From positions 155,621,169-155,685,168 of the forward strand of contig NC_080677.1 in the NCBI RefSeq assembly GCF_030445035.2: a stretch of DNA of 64,000 bases. The letters are read 5' to 3'. Within the stretch, counting starts at the first letter, position 1. Every line of letters starts with the position of its first letter. The translations under genes were made by a program, and so were the position numbers. The notes under the pieces were generated by a model that was given only the letters and a program-made list of their open reading frames with translations, was not told the DNA's origin and searched no databases. The stretch is from Dasypus novemcinctus (Eukaryota; Chordata; Mammalia; Cingulata; Dasypodidae). This document shows, piece after piece, positions 48,741 to 58,920 of the stretch.

Positions 48741-49693
48741 AGGTGCTCGTTTTTAAGCTAGAGAAGAACCTTTACTTAGTACTAATTTCATCACATCAGC
48801 TTCTTGAGGTGTGGGTAATAACTTCGATGGGGATTGTTCCGTCAGTAACACTCCCTGCCAGTGCTCCCACCAGCTGGCTGCTCTCCACGTGGCTGGGAGC
48901 TGCTTGGTGACGGTTGGATGCGATCCTGTACCCTGGGCATGGAACTTAAAGCTATGTTAATTCCTATCACTTTAAAAACGGGTTGGGAGGGTGGGCAGCT
49001 CCATTATCTGATTGGCTGGTGCAGAGAGCTGTGGGTTAAACTTGAAAATAGTATTGAGAATAAGAGTTTTTTTTTTTTTTTATTTTAAACCCCATTCTCC
49101 CATCTGCATTTTTGACAAAATGGAATGAAGGCTGATGTGTTTGCTTTATTTTATTTTTTTGGTAATCTCCAATTTTGTAGCTTTTAAAGCTAGAAACCAT
49201 TGTCCTGACAATGCAGGCATCTCTAGCATATAAACACACCTTTATGAAACAGAATAAGCTGTAGATGCTCAATATATCTGTAGATTTCTCAATATATCTG
49301 GCAGTGTTTGTCACTGTTAATACTGGGGATAAAGGGTAACTAGGCTAGCACTTCTAATGGAACGTTCTTTAAGCATATCTTCAAATAGTATCTTAAATGG
49401 TCTAATTTCTGTATAAGTATTGCACTGAACCGTCTCTTTCTTGTTGTTGTTTTTAAGGTGTTTAAAAAGCTCAGCTAATTTCGGGACCCTGTAGCCCCTT
49501 GGCAGCAGGGTGCTTGAATTTAGAAGCTCACAGCATTATTTATGAAGGAAAAATAAATAAATATGAAGTACCTTATGTTGAATGTTATTGTACTGTATTT
49601 TTAATGTAACAATGCAGATCTTTTTAGACATGAATGTGCATAATCACGTTAAATGCAAATAAAATGAAACTTGCTTATATTAAAAAAAAAAAA
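48741..49693 (+). pseudogene. Probable 3' UTR retrocopy, parent unknown
   Basis: UTR-like AT-rich sequence ending 'gcaaataaaatgaaacttgc', with AATAAA at 49660-49665, then 'ttatatt' and a 13-A run (49681-49693). No coding frame is recognisable. The 5' limit is unknown and no TSD was found. It could be part of a genuine 3' UTR, but the templated-looking A-run argues for a retrocopy. Confidence 0.4.
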
Positions 49694-50442
49694 ACAGTAT
49701 GGCAGACTATCTGGACATGGCAATGGCCCCCCCGCTAGAGACCCCAAGAATGCCGAGTTCTCAGGAAGCCAGAAGACTGCTTGTGGCCATTCCCTAGAAA
49801 GGAGATTTCCAGAAGCACAACGGAGCAGATTTTACTGAAACCCCCTTCATACAGCCCCCACTCCCAGGGTGGTAATCCATTACATAGCAAAGCATCAGGC
49901 AGAGGAACAACTCCCTTGAACTCTCCCCAAAATATATAATTCATAAAGCACAGTGCGATGAGGACACGCATTAGCCGAAGGACCTGCAGAAGAAGCCTTG
50001 GAGGACAAAAACCCACGGAGCTCCCTCTGCAGGGCCTCGGTAGTATTAACTGACCACCTGCCCATCCTTGGCTTTCTCAAGCCCAAAACCATAGTCAACG
50101 AAGCTGCAGCTATTCTTAAAATAAAATAAAATGTACCGAGGCCAAAAAGAAAGCTTTCTGTTGTACATTCTATGGTAGCAGAGCAAAACCCAGTGTTTTT
50201 GAACAAGCATATAAAATAGAAACAGCCCTTGTAATTTCACGTCCATGAAAAAATTCAGCAGGGGGGTGATTAAAATAGCATTCCCAATTAGAAAGTAAAA
50301 CACAGGGCTGCAAGGCATTATTTCCAGCTCGAATGGAGAAAGGTCTCCCTCACGTTTCCAAGATGCTTTCAAGAAACAGGAATTGGTAAAACAGAGGTGA
50401 GAGAAGCCCACGGACTCTATTCCTCCCCCCACCCACACATAC
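49694..50442. other. Unique sequence next to a candidate exon
   Basis: No repeats recognised. If the exon at 50443-50542 is real, this would be the downstream intron of a minus-strand gene. Confidence 0.35.
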
Positions 50443-50542
50443 CTGTAACTTTTCATCAGCTCTGTAATAACTCTGCACCATTCTCTTCATCAATAAAATG
50501 AAAGTGGATTGGGTCAGCTCCTGAGGTTCCTTGAAGTTCCAG
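50443..50542 (-). CDS. Candidate internal coding exon, gene unidentified
   Basis: On the minus strand a 100-nt stretch is bounded by a polypyrimidine tract and acceptor ('cttgttccttttcag') and a good donor (CAG|gtatgtgtg). Between them one frame is open: one leftover base and then 33 codons, starting WNFKEPQELTQST and ending YYRADEKLQ, with a hydrophobic FILLMK stretch in the middle. The exon would begin in mid-codon and end on a codon boundary. The composition looks protein-like rather than repeat-like, and no repeat overlaps it. I do not recognise the protein. A 33-codon open stretch is not rare by chance, so the splice signals carry most of the weight. No partner exon could be identified in the window. 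Confidence 0.4.
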
Positions 50543-50644
50543 CTGAAAAGGAACAAGCATGCATTAATATTAATACCTATGTTTGTTACCAAAGAATACA
50601 TCAAAGAGAAGAAAGCTTCTGTCCACAAGAGGACGTAGGAGACA

Positions 50645-50755
50645 TAATCAGAAGACCCAGGGTCAAGTTCAAACTCTGCCAATTACCCACGGTGAGACTT
50701 TGGCTAAGTCTCCTATCTTAGTTTTAGTCTACTCATTCATAAAAGCAGTAGCAAA
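50645..50755 (+). mobile_element. MIR SINE fragment
   Basis: 'gaagacccagggtcaagttc', 'aaactctgccaattaccc', 'gactttggctaagtctcc' in MIR order. Confidence 0.72.
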
Positions 50756-50799
50756 AAAACCCAGAAGATGTAAGGGAAGAAAAGACCCTATTTTTAGAG

Positions 50800-51689
50800 C
50801 AGCAATAAAAAGATAAACCACCTAAGCATACACTTAACAAGAAATGTGCATGATACATATGAAGAAAAATTGAAACACACTCCTGAGAGAGACAAAGGAA
50901 AATCTAAACAAATGGAAGGGCACACCATGTTCTCAGATAGGCAGACTCAAAATCATGCAGATGTTAAATCTTCCTGAATTAGCCTATTAATTTAATACAA
51001 TCCTAATAAAAATACCAGCCTGGTTTTGTTGAGACTTGGCAAGCTAATTGTAAAGTTCATATTAAAAAGTAAATGAACAGAAGTAGCTCAGGTTGCTCTG
51101 AAAAACAAGAATAATGAGAAGAGAATAAATCCTTCCAGATATTAAAACAAATTATAAAGCTGTAATAATAAAACAGTGGGGTACTGGTTGCATGCATAGA
51201 CAGATTAGTGGAAGAAAAGAGTGAGTGAGAAATAGCCTGAATATAAATTAGAATTTATTATATAAGAAAGGTAGGATTTAAAATCCATGAAAGAAAGATG
51301 GATTATTTAATAAATGGTGTTGGGACAACTGGGTAGCCATCTAGAAAAAATAAAATGGATACCCAATTCATAGACCATACTAGAATAAATTTCAGATCCA
51401 CCAAAGCCTTAAATGCAAGTAATAAAAATCACAAAAGTATTAGAAGAAACCATGAGATTTTAAAAAAATAAACGTTGGTATATATCATTAATTAAAAATT
51501 TAAAATTTCTACATGGCAAAAGCCGCAATAGTATAATCAAAAGACAAATGGCAAACAGCTAATATCCACAATACATAAAGACTCATAAAATGGAAAAAAG
51601 ACAAACAATAAAAAGTTCACAGAAAAGTAAATTCAAATGAGTCTACAACTTTAAAAGATACACAGCCTCACTCATAATGAGATAAATGC
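50800..51689 (+). mobile_element. Old L1 ORF2 fragment, left part
   Basis: Sense ORF2 text: 'ggaagggcacaccatgttctc', 'aataaaaataccagcctgg', 'gtggggtactggttgcatg', 'tggtgttgggacaactggg'. Many stops. Split by the SINE at 51690. Confidence 0.85.
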
Positions 51690-52114
51690 GGGAAGTGGAT
51701 GTGGCTAAACTGATAGAGCACCCGCCTACCACATAGGAGGTCCAGGGTTCAAACCCAGGGCCTCCTGACCCATGTGGTGAGCTGGCCCACGCGCAGTGCT
51801 GTGCGCACAAGGAGTGCTGTGCCACACCACACAGGGGTGTCCTCCGTGTACTGGAGCCCCACGTGCAAGGAGTGCACCCCGTAAGGAAAGTTGCCCTGCA
51901 CGTAAAAAGCACAGCCTGCTCAGGAGTGGCGTCGCACACACAGAGAGCTGATGCAGCAAGATGACACACACAAAAAAAGATTCCCGGTTCCTGACAAGAA
52001 TGCAGGTGGACACAGAAGAACACACAGCAAACACCAGAGCGCAGACAACGGGGGGGGGGGGGGGGGGGGGGGGGGGGAGGGAAGGGGAAAGAAATAAATC
52101 TTAAAAAAAAAAAA
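51690..52114 (+). mobile_element. DAS SINE (chimeric) with a 28-G tract
   Basis: Head 'gggaagtggatgtggctaaa' with 'gggttcaaaccca', body and A-rich tail. A perfect 10-bp TSD, 'agataaatgc', lies at 51680-51689 and 52115-52124. Just before the tail the usual short G stretch is expanded to 28 consecutive G (52050-52077). Confidence 0.95.
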
Positions 52115-52287
52115 AGATAAATGCCAAGTAAAACATGACAACATTTCATCTATGATATTAGTAAAAATAATTTTAAAGAACTGATAACATACTGAGGGTA
52201 AAGATGTGAAGTGTGAAGTAGCATACACTATTGACTGAAGAATACAACATACTTTGATGATTGAAGAATCAATTGCTATAACCATTG
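52115..52287 (+). mobile_element. Old L1 ORF2 fragment, right part
   Basis: Continues the L1 after the SINE ('ccaagtaaaacatgacaac', 'tgaagtagcatacactattg'). Right edge uncertain. Confidence 0.55.
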
Positions 52288-52622
52288 TGTTTTAGTTTCC
52301 TAGGCCACTCGAAGTAAATGCCATGAGATGGGTCAGGTTAAACAATGGGAATTTATTTGCTCATGGTTTTGAAGTTGGGAAAACGTCCAAATCAAAACCA
52401 TCAAGGTGATGTTTTTTCCCAAAGACTGGCTTTTTTCCCAAAGACTTGTCTCCTTCACGAGTCGAGGCCCATGGCTGCACCTACTGGTCTCTACCTTCTC
52501 TTCTCGGGCTCCTTGATCACAGTTTTTTGTTTCCGTGGCCTTCTATCTCTGTCTGAATTTTATTCTCTTATAAAAGACTCCAGTAAGAGAATTAAGACCC
52601 ATTCTGATTGAGGTGGGTAACC
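52288..52622 (-). mobile_element. Solo LTR, 3' part (split by the ERF retrocopy)
   Basis: Begins 'tgttttagtttcctaggc', then 'aacaatgggaatttatttgc' as in the other MaLR-like LTRs. It breaks at about 52622 ('gaggtgggtaacc') and its 5' part is found at 54187. Confidence 0.78.
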
Positions 52623-52638
52623 CCCTTTCTTTTTTTTT

Positions 52639-54186
52639 AAAGGTCCAAAGTTTTATTGTTTTTAATACATTCTCCAGAGGCCCCTCCCTGCAAACCTCTG
52701 TGCCCAATACAGAATAAGACTTGACCACAGCCCCCCACCCCACCCAGGCGGCCCCTGCTGGGAGGCAGAGGGGGCTTCCAGTTTGGTTTCAGGGCATCCC
52801 CTTCCCACCCGCCAATCCCCTGCCCATGGGCCAGTCCCGGGAGCAGCTGGGGTGAAGGGGTTGAACGGGCACAGGGTGGGGAGAGGGAGAAGGACAGCAG
52901 GCACTTGTAGAGATTTGCGGCCCACGAGCGGCACCCCCTCGCCCTCCTCCACTCCCCTGGAGGGGCAAAGAAGGCAGAGTTGGGGCTGGGAATGGTTGAG
53001 GAGGGGGCCAAGGGGGAGAGGTGCAAAAGGCCGAGGCTGGGGGGCGGGGGGAGGGAGACAAGGCTTTATACTTTCTAATTAAAAAAACTCCTGGATATTG
53101 AGGCCAAATCCTTGGTTCAAATAAAAATCCTCCAGAATGGCGGTAGCCCCCTTAACTCCCCACTCCCTTCCCCTTCCCCATTTTGCCCACAGAGACGGGG
53201 GACAGCCCCTGGGCACCCACCCACCTCCACCGACTGTTTAAAAAAAAAAAAGTAAAGTTTTGCGCAAAATGTGGTAAGAGGAGAGGGAGGAGGCAGGGAC
53301 GAGCTAGAGAGCTGCCCTCCCCTCCAGGCCACGGCTGGGAGGGGGGTAAGGCCACCGAGGAAGCACGTGGGTCCCCTGCCCCGCAGCCCTCGGGACCCTC
53401 GGTGCTCCAGGGAGGGCTGGCCGGGGCGTGCTGGAGGTCAGGGTTCACCCGCCTTGGGGTGAGGGGCCCCCGGCCTCCCCGAGCCCCTCCCCACGCACCT
53501 TCTTGTCCTCACCCTCGTCCTCCGGGACCCCAGCAGCGCGCGCACCCCCTTCCAGGAGACAGTCTTCACCCCAGCCCCCCTAAAGCGCAGCTCGAGGGGC
53601 CTGCACTGGCCGCCCGCGCACCTCGCGGGGCTCGGGGCGTCTTGAACACCTCCCCATCTTCCTCAGCCTCATCGCAGATATCAGGCGCCTCCACGTCGGA
53701 CTCGCCTTCCGAGATCCGCGCCACGCGGATCTGCAGGGGTGGCAGCGGCGGGACCAGCTGCCCCCCCCAGGCCCCCCCCAGCCCGCCGGGGCCGCCCCTG
53801 CCCCTGCCCACGCCGCGTCCCCCCGGCTGCCCGCTGCCCGCGTCCTGCCGGGGGCGGCTGCAGCTTACACTGGAATGGGGAGGAAGAGGAGGAAGAGGGG
53901 ACGAGGCCGAGGAGGGAGCCGGTGGGGTCTCCGGTCGCAGAGGCGGCAGCGCGCCCTGGTCAGGGCACCGGGGCTGGGGCATCACCAGCCCAGGGTAGTG
54001 CAGGAGGGCGCCGGGCCGAGGTGGTAGTTGCAGACGCTTTGGGTGTGGGCTTGCAGGTGCCGCTTCAGGTCCTCAGGGCTGAAGGGGAAGCGGAAGCCTC
54101 CGCCCGAGCCGCTGGGGGCGCACCCGCCACAGCCAGGGTACAGGGGGCTCAGTGTGGGCGAGGGTGGGTGGGCAAGGGGCGTAGCA
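52639..54186 (-). pseudogene. ERF: ERF processed pseudogene (5'-truncated)
   Basis: On the minus strand the sequence encodes, in broken frames, the C-terminal half of ERF, an ETS-family transcriptional repressor. Blocks in order: [31 protein letters not shown] (54145-54020), [12 protein letters not shown] (about 53940), a basic Pro-rich block, [26 protein letters not shown] (about 53660), EDKKVRGEG (about 53500) and LTPRR..PDLQHA (about 53440). From memory of human ERF these follow the parental order without gaps of note. At least two frameshifts are visible (near 54000 and 53870), and the codon where the parental stop is expected (about 53390) reads CGA. Then comes a 3' UTR with AATAAA (complement at 52652-52657) and a short A-rich tail (52626-52638 complement). 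The ETS DNA-binding domain is absent. It lies inside a solo LTR, so it is an L1-mobilised dead copy. The 271-codon plus-strand frame (53183-53998) is its GC-rich antisense. Confidence 0.93.
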
Positions 54187-54289
54187 CTTACCTGAAGTAG
54201 CCTCATCAAAGGTGCTGCTCACAAGCGGTTCCCACCCAAAGGAGCAGATTAACTTTACGAACATGCTTCTGTGGGCTACATGTGGTCTT
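54187..54289 (-). mobile_element. Solo LTR, 5' part (right of the ERF retrocopy)
   Basis: 'agtagcctcatcaaaggtgc', 'ggttcccacccaaaggagc' and 'taactttacgaacatgcttc' match the distal part of the LTR family (compare 5975-6040). Together with 52288-52622 it rebuilds one LTR. Confidence 0.7.
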
Positions 54290-54302
54290 CAAAAACACTG
54301 TT

Positions 54303-54868
54303 GTTTTTTTGTTTTGTTTTGTTTTGTTTTAATTTTTATTTTTTTAATTGATTTTGTAAAAATATTACATTAAAAAAACAATATGAGATCCCATTCAACC
54401 CCACCACCCCCACCCCACCACTCCCCCCCCCCCCCCAGCAACACTCACTCCCATCATCATGACACATCCATTGCATTTGGTAAGTACATCTCTGAGCATC
54501 TCTGCATCTCATGGTCAATGGTCCACATCATAGCCCATACTCTCCCACGTTCCATCCAGTGGGCCCTGGGAGGATTTACAATGTCCGGTGATTGCCCCTG
54601 CAGCACCATCCAGGGCAACTCTAAGTCCCAAAGGCGCCTCCACATCTCATCTCTTCCTGCTATTCCCCATACCCATCAGCCACCATGTTCACTTTTCCCA
54701 CTCCACTCCAATGCCACCTTTTCTCTGTGGACCTTGGATTGGTTATGTCCGTGGCATCTCTATGTCAAGAGGAGGCTCAGATTCCACATGGATACTGGAT
54801 GCAATCCTCCTGCTTTCAGTTGTAGGCACTCTAGGCTCCATGGTGTGGTGGTTGTCCTTCTTCAACTC
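54303..54868 (-). mobile_element. L1 3' UTR insertion with TSD
   Basis: The plus strand begins with T-rich tail complement ('gttttgttttgttttgtttt'), then 'ttgattttgtaaaaatattac' and a C-run (54424-54437). It ends near 54868. A perfect 13-bp TSD, 'caaaaacactgtt', lies at 54290-54302 and 54869-54881. The frames at 54383-55172 run through it and are not genes. Confidence 0.88.
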
Positions 54869-54881
54869 CAAAAACACTGTT

Positions 54882-55381
54882 AAGGGCAGTTTAGAAATAC
54901 TCTCAAAACTACAGATACACAAACCATTTGATCCAGAAAGTCTACTTCTAGGAATTTACCCTGTAGCTATACTGACACATAGAACAGAAGACAGAAGTAC
55001 GAAGAGATTATTTGCAGAATTTTTTGTCATTGCAAAAATTGGAAGTAAATGTCTGACAATAGGATTCTGGTTAAATAAATTACAATTTATCCACTCAGTG
55101 GAAATATATGCAGCTATAAAAATGGATGACAGAATACTCCATATCTCATATAGAATAATTACCAAGATATAGTGACAAATGGGGGGGGAGCAAAAAAGAC
55201 AAAGAGGACATACACAAATGTCTTTGCATAAGTATAAAAGATGTCTGGAAAGATAAGCAAGAAACTTACAAAGTTGGTTGCCAGTGGCAAGAAAACCTGG
55301 TTGGCCGGGACATGGATGGAGGGAGACTTTTCTCTGTGTTTTTATAAAATATCATTTTTTGTAACTTTTGAATTTTGAAGC
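54882..55381 (+). mobile_element. Old L1M ORF2 3' end/3' UTR
   Basis: 'catttgatccagaaagtctac', 'ttctaggaatttaccctgta', 'ctggttaaataaattacaat' and 'ggttgccagtggcaag' are L1M sense text. The U1 retrocopy landed at its 3' end. Confidence 0.8.
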
Positions 55382-55404
55382 ATGTGAAAGTTTTTGTTTT
55401 TTTT

Positions 55405-55568
55405 CAGGGGAGAGCGCAAACACAGTCCCCCACTACCACAAGTTATGCAGTTGAGTTTCCCACATTTGGGGAAATCACAGGGGTCAGCACATCCAGAGTG
55501 CAATGGACAAGCCTCACCCTGGGAAAACCACCTTCGTGACCCTGGTATCTCCCCTGCCAGGTAAGTAT
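55405..55568 (-). pseudogene. U1 snRNA retropseudogene, copy 2
   Basis: A complete 164-nt U1 sequence on the minus strand, starting ATACTTACCTGGCAGGGGAG and ending CTCTCCCCTG. From memory it differs from human U1 at about 11 positions (about 93% identity), mostly at former CpG sites. The Sm site has AACTTGTGG instead of AATTTGTGG, which would weaken Sm-ring assembly. A T-run on the plus strand (55397-55404) is the complement of a short A tail. A 12-bp TSD with one mismatch lies at 55382-55393 and 55567-55578 (the first two bases overlap the U1 end). These features make it a retropseudogene, younger than copy 1. Whether it is transcribed cannot be told, but no U1-type upstream promoter is apparent. 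Confidence 0.96.
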
Positions 55569-55578
55569 GCGAAAGTTT

Positions 55579-55981
55579 CAACTCAAGAGAATAGAGTTAT
55601 AATGAAAGAGGTATACCTTCAAACTTATTTCAGTGGAAGAACTAAAGGTTATAATCTATAAAGATGCATTGTACAGAGCAGGTCCTCAATAAATGGTTAT
55701 TGAAGAATGGTTAAGGCTGGAGGACATCATCTTTCATGGCAGAGGCTGGTCTCAATGCCGTTGTCCATTCCCTCCCAGGAAGAGGCTCCCCCCGGGGACT
55801 CAATGAGGTCCCTGACTGGCTTTCCAGATTATTCTTGCTGATATGTCTACATCCTCCATTAAACACAACTTGGTCTCAAATGCTAACTACCAGCTATAAT
55901 TTTATTGAAAAGACAGAAAATTGAAACCCTACACCCTGGTGTTCATGCACAGATTATGGGGAAACTGTCTTTGAGAGATTT
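55579..55981. other. No gene seen; short L2/MIR-like end
   Basis: 'caggtcctcaataaatggtt' at about 55679-55698 resembles the 3' end of an ancient LINE or SINE. Nothing else is recognised. Confidence 0.4.
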
Positions 55982-56390
55982 TGGTGGATTGAATTATGTA
56001 CCCCACTTTGGACATGGTCGTGGTCCACCTTCTGGTTGCTGTGGACCCATTGTAAACAGGGCCTTTGAAGATACTGCTTCAGTTAAGGTGCAGCCTAAGT
56101 GAATTGGGTGGGGATTTCATCCTGATTGCTGGAGTCCTTCATAGGCAGAATGATATTCAGTGACATGAAAAGCCCTGGGAAGAAGAGTAAAAAGCACTAC
56201 CAGCACGTGAACTGCCATGTGAGAGAAATGCCAAGCACCAAGGGTCACCAGCTGCCAGCCCTAGGAAAGAGCATTACCTTGCTGATGCCACGGTTTGGGC
56301 TTCTAGCCTCAAAACTGTGAGCCACTAGATTCCTACTGTTTGAGCCAACCATTGTATGCTATTTGATTTAGCAGATGGGACCCTAAGACT
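55982..56390 (+). mobile_element. Solo LTR, MaLR-like, sense orientation
   Basis: 'tggtggattgaattatgta', 'tggacccattgtaaacagg', 'ctagcctcaaaactgtgagc' and the end 'gaccctaagact' match the family found on the minus strand at 5619-6069. Confidence 0.75.
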
Positions 56391-56652
56391 GAGGCATTCT
56401 TTAAGTTTTGAAAAACAAAAACAAAAAATCAGTGAGCCCAGACTCTGAGATACCCTGGAGACTGAGCAGGCAGAATCCATGATGCGCCCACACAGATTCG
56501 TTTACTGGGCAAATGATGAATGCTCTGCTACAGTATCTTCAGGCAGAAGTCACCTGAAAGACCTGGCTGGAGAGTCTTAGCATCAAACTCAGCAGAGGCA
56601 TGCTATTTTGTTAGTCAGCTCATAATAGACATTTCCCTTTTTGTTTGTTTTT
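56391..56652. other. No gene seen
   Basis: Short unique stretch before the SINE cluster. Confidence 0.3.
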
Positions 56653-57066
56653 TGAGGTACCAGGGCCAGGGATTGAACCCTGGATCTCATATGTGGGAAG
56701 CTGGTGCTCAACCACCCACTGAGCCACATCGGCTCCCCTGAGCTGGTGGGTTGGTTTGTTTGCTTGCTGCTAGTTTTTGTTTGTTTTTAGAAGGCACCGG
56801 GGACCAAACCCAGGACCTCCCATGTGGGAAGCAGGTGCTCAAATGTTTGAGCCATATATGGTTCTCAAACCCACCATTTTTTCAGGAGGTATTGGGGATT
56901 GAACCCAGGATCTTGTACATGGGAAGCAGGTGCTCAACCACTGAGCTACATCTGCTCCCCAATAAGAGATGGTTTTTTCGTTTGTTTTTAGGCGGTACCA
57001 GGAATCTAACCAAGGACCTCATACATGCGAAGCAGGCGCTCAACCACTTGAGCTACATTTGCTCCC
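56653..57066 (-). mobile_element. Cluster of four DAS tRNA-derived units
   Basis: Four units, all minus: about 56653-56739, 56788-56865, 56884-56960 and 56985-57066. Each has the complement of the B box ('gattgaaccctgg', 'gaccaaacccagg', 'gattgaacccagg', 'aatctaaccaagg') and ends in 'gagc(c/t)acat...gctcc'. T-rich linkers separate them, so they are probably two dimers or one dimer plus later insertions. Confidence 0.9.
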
Positions 57067-57476
57067 TGAGGCATTTCCTTTTGTGCAGGAATTAACAAGA
57101 CAGGTTAGAAGACAAGGGAGCCTCCACCATATTCTAGACCTGGGTCCCTGAAGACTGGTCCTGGTTTGTGAGCTGCTTATTACTGATCCATATGAGATAA
57201 GGACAGAAATTGAAAGAGAGAATATAGACGATTGTGTCTTTTGTATCTGGTGTTAAAAATTAAGCTTGCATTTTGTATTTCATTTTAAATTTCATTTTTA
57301 TTTCATTTTTCTAATAATTCTTTTATTTTACTGCACAAAAGTACCAGTCCAAAATAGATTGGAAATGTCAAAAAACCCCAAAACAACAAACTGGTTCTTC
57401 ACACCAATATTTTGAAACACGCTGTTCTGGTCTGCATTTCCACTTGGCCAGGGTAACTGTGAAGTTCCACTAGAGC
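57067..57476. other. No gene seen
   Basis: AT-rich. A block of 'tttcattttaaatttcattttt' is low complexity. Confidence 0.35.
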
Positions 57477-57770
57477 TGCAATGTCCAATATGCTAGCCAC
57501 TAACCACGGCAGGCTATCGCGCACTTGAAGTGTGACTAGTCTAAATGTACTGCGAGGGTAAAACACACACATTGCAAAGATTTGGGAACAAAAAATGTAG
57601 AATATCTCAATTTTTAAAAATGATTGTATGTTAAAATGAATATTTTGGGCATATTGCTTTAAATAAAATATATTAGTATTAATTTTACATGTTTCTTTTT
57701 ACTTTATTGTGGCTACGAGAAATTTTTTAACTACGTAAGTGACTAATATTTATGGCCTGAATTATATTTC
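57477..57770. mobile_element. Ancient hAT-type DNA transposon relic (probable)
   Basis: 'gctgcaatgtccaatatgc', 'tagccactaaccacgg' and 'cgcacttgaagtgtgac' match the common mammalian repeat with a 'gctgtccaata' terminus. I cannot give the subfamily with certainty. Confidence 0.5.
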
Positions 57771-57799
57771 TATTGAGTAGTGCTGGGTGTTGTTCTGGT

Positions 57800-58170
57800 C
57801 TTTTCTCCTCCTGCTATCTTTCAACCAGCTTTGGGTCCATTCTCACAACGAAATATTCAGCTCAAACCTCACCTCTTCAGTGAAGCCTTTCACGAACCAC
57901 AAAGGACCTCCCAGTCCCAACTTCTTCCACTGTGCTCACGTAGTGCTTGATTCAGACCTCTACTGATATATACATATACACACACTTAGAGGTATATATG
58001 ATATATATGCATATATATGTAAGTATATATGTGTGTGAGTGTATACTTACTCTGTTACTTCTATTAGACAGTGAGCTCCTCAGGGGCATTCATCATCACT
58101 TTATTGCCAACACTTTGCCTTGTACACATGTACTCAGTAAACGCTGTTAAGTAAATAGATGAGTAAATCA
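57800..58170 (+). mobile_element. L2 fragment with internal TA-rich microsatellite
   Basis: 'agctcaaacctcacctcttc', 'agtgaagcctttcacgaacc', then 'tagacagtgagctcctcagg' and 'tgtactcagtaaacgctg' follow L2. A (TA)n/(TG)n-rich stretch at about 57964-58045 lies between the two halves. Confidence 0.82.
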
Positions 58171-58704
58171 TCTTAGCTTTAGCTAGCTAAATCTTCACAT
58201 TAGACTTGGAAACCTGAGAGTTGAATGTTAATTTTTAATTTCTAGGCAAGGGAAATGGACTTGATATCCACACGCTGTTGCCGTTATTTAACAGGTAACT
58301 TAGAAATTATATTTAGGGTACTGTTCTAAGCATTGGAAAAAGAGAGGCAAATAAGTCAGAGAAGGTTCCTGGCTTTTAAGGCCTTTACATTCCATTGAAG
58401 GAGGGTGACTAAAAATAAATTAGCAAATCAATAAATGATCAAACAAGAAATCAAATATTAATATGCAGAGAATGAAAATAAGGAGATGTGATAATGTGAA
58501 AACAGTGGGTCTACCTTGGATTCCGTGGTCAAGGAGGGCCCCTCCAAGGAGGTGATGCCAAGAAGGAGCCAGCCACACAACAGTGGGGATGAATGTATTA
58601 GGCAGAGGGAACAGTTAGTGCAACTTTCCCAATGTAGAAACAAGTTTGGCACTGTGGCAGTAAAGAAAATGGCAGTAACAAGCTGGAGGAAGAACTGATG
58701 AGAG
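58171..58704. other. Ancient repeat remnant 58.31-58.50 kb, no gene
   Basis: 'ctaagcattggaaaaagagag', 'ggttcctggcttttaaggcc' and 'tttacattccattgaagga' resemble a mammalian-wide repeat that I cannot name. Remainder unique. Confidence 0.4.
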
Positions 58705-58920
58705 TTTCTGTCTCCAGCAGTATGGTAGACCAGAGAGCCTGAAAGCCCCTCCCAATGGAAACATCACAAATCTTGGTAAAAATTTAAAAATCCTTTTTAG
58801 TATATTGTTGAATTGGCACAAGTGAAAGTAATCATTAGAAGTCAAAGATGTAATGAAAAAGAATTTTATGCTGATGAATCCAAGAGACTTTAATTTCTGC
58901 TTCAATAATTACATGGGTTT
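58705..58920 (+). mobile_element. Possible L1 5'-region fragment
   Basis: 'ctccagcagtatggtagacc' resembles the phrase that opens old L1 elements. Weak. Confidence 0.35.

Noticed and set aside
53183-53998. 271-codon plus-strand open frame, the longest in the window
   Set aside because: It is the antisense of the ERF retrocopy; low-complexity Pro/Gly/Arg composition follows GC content.
52600-54200. Clear TSD for the ERF retrocopy
   Set aside because: The flanks 'gtaaccccctt' and 'gtagcactta' are only loosely similar, so I do not claim a TSD.
20889-57066. Genuine tRNA genes suggested by A and B boxes
   Set aside because: The boxes belong to DAS SINE heads with degenerate cloverleaf, non-tRNA bodies, A-rich tails and TSDs.
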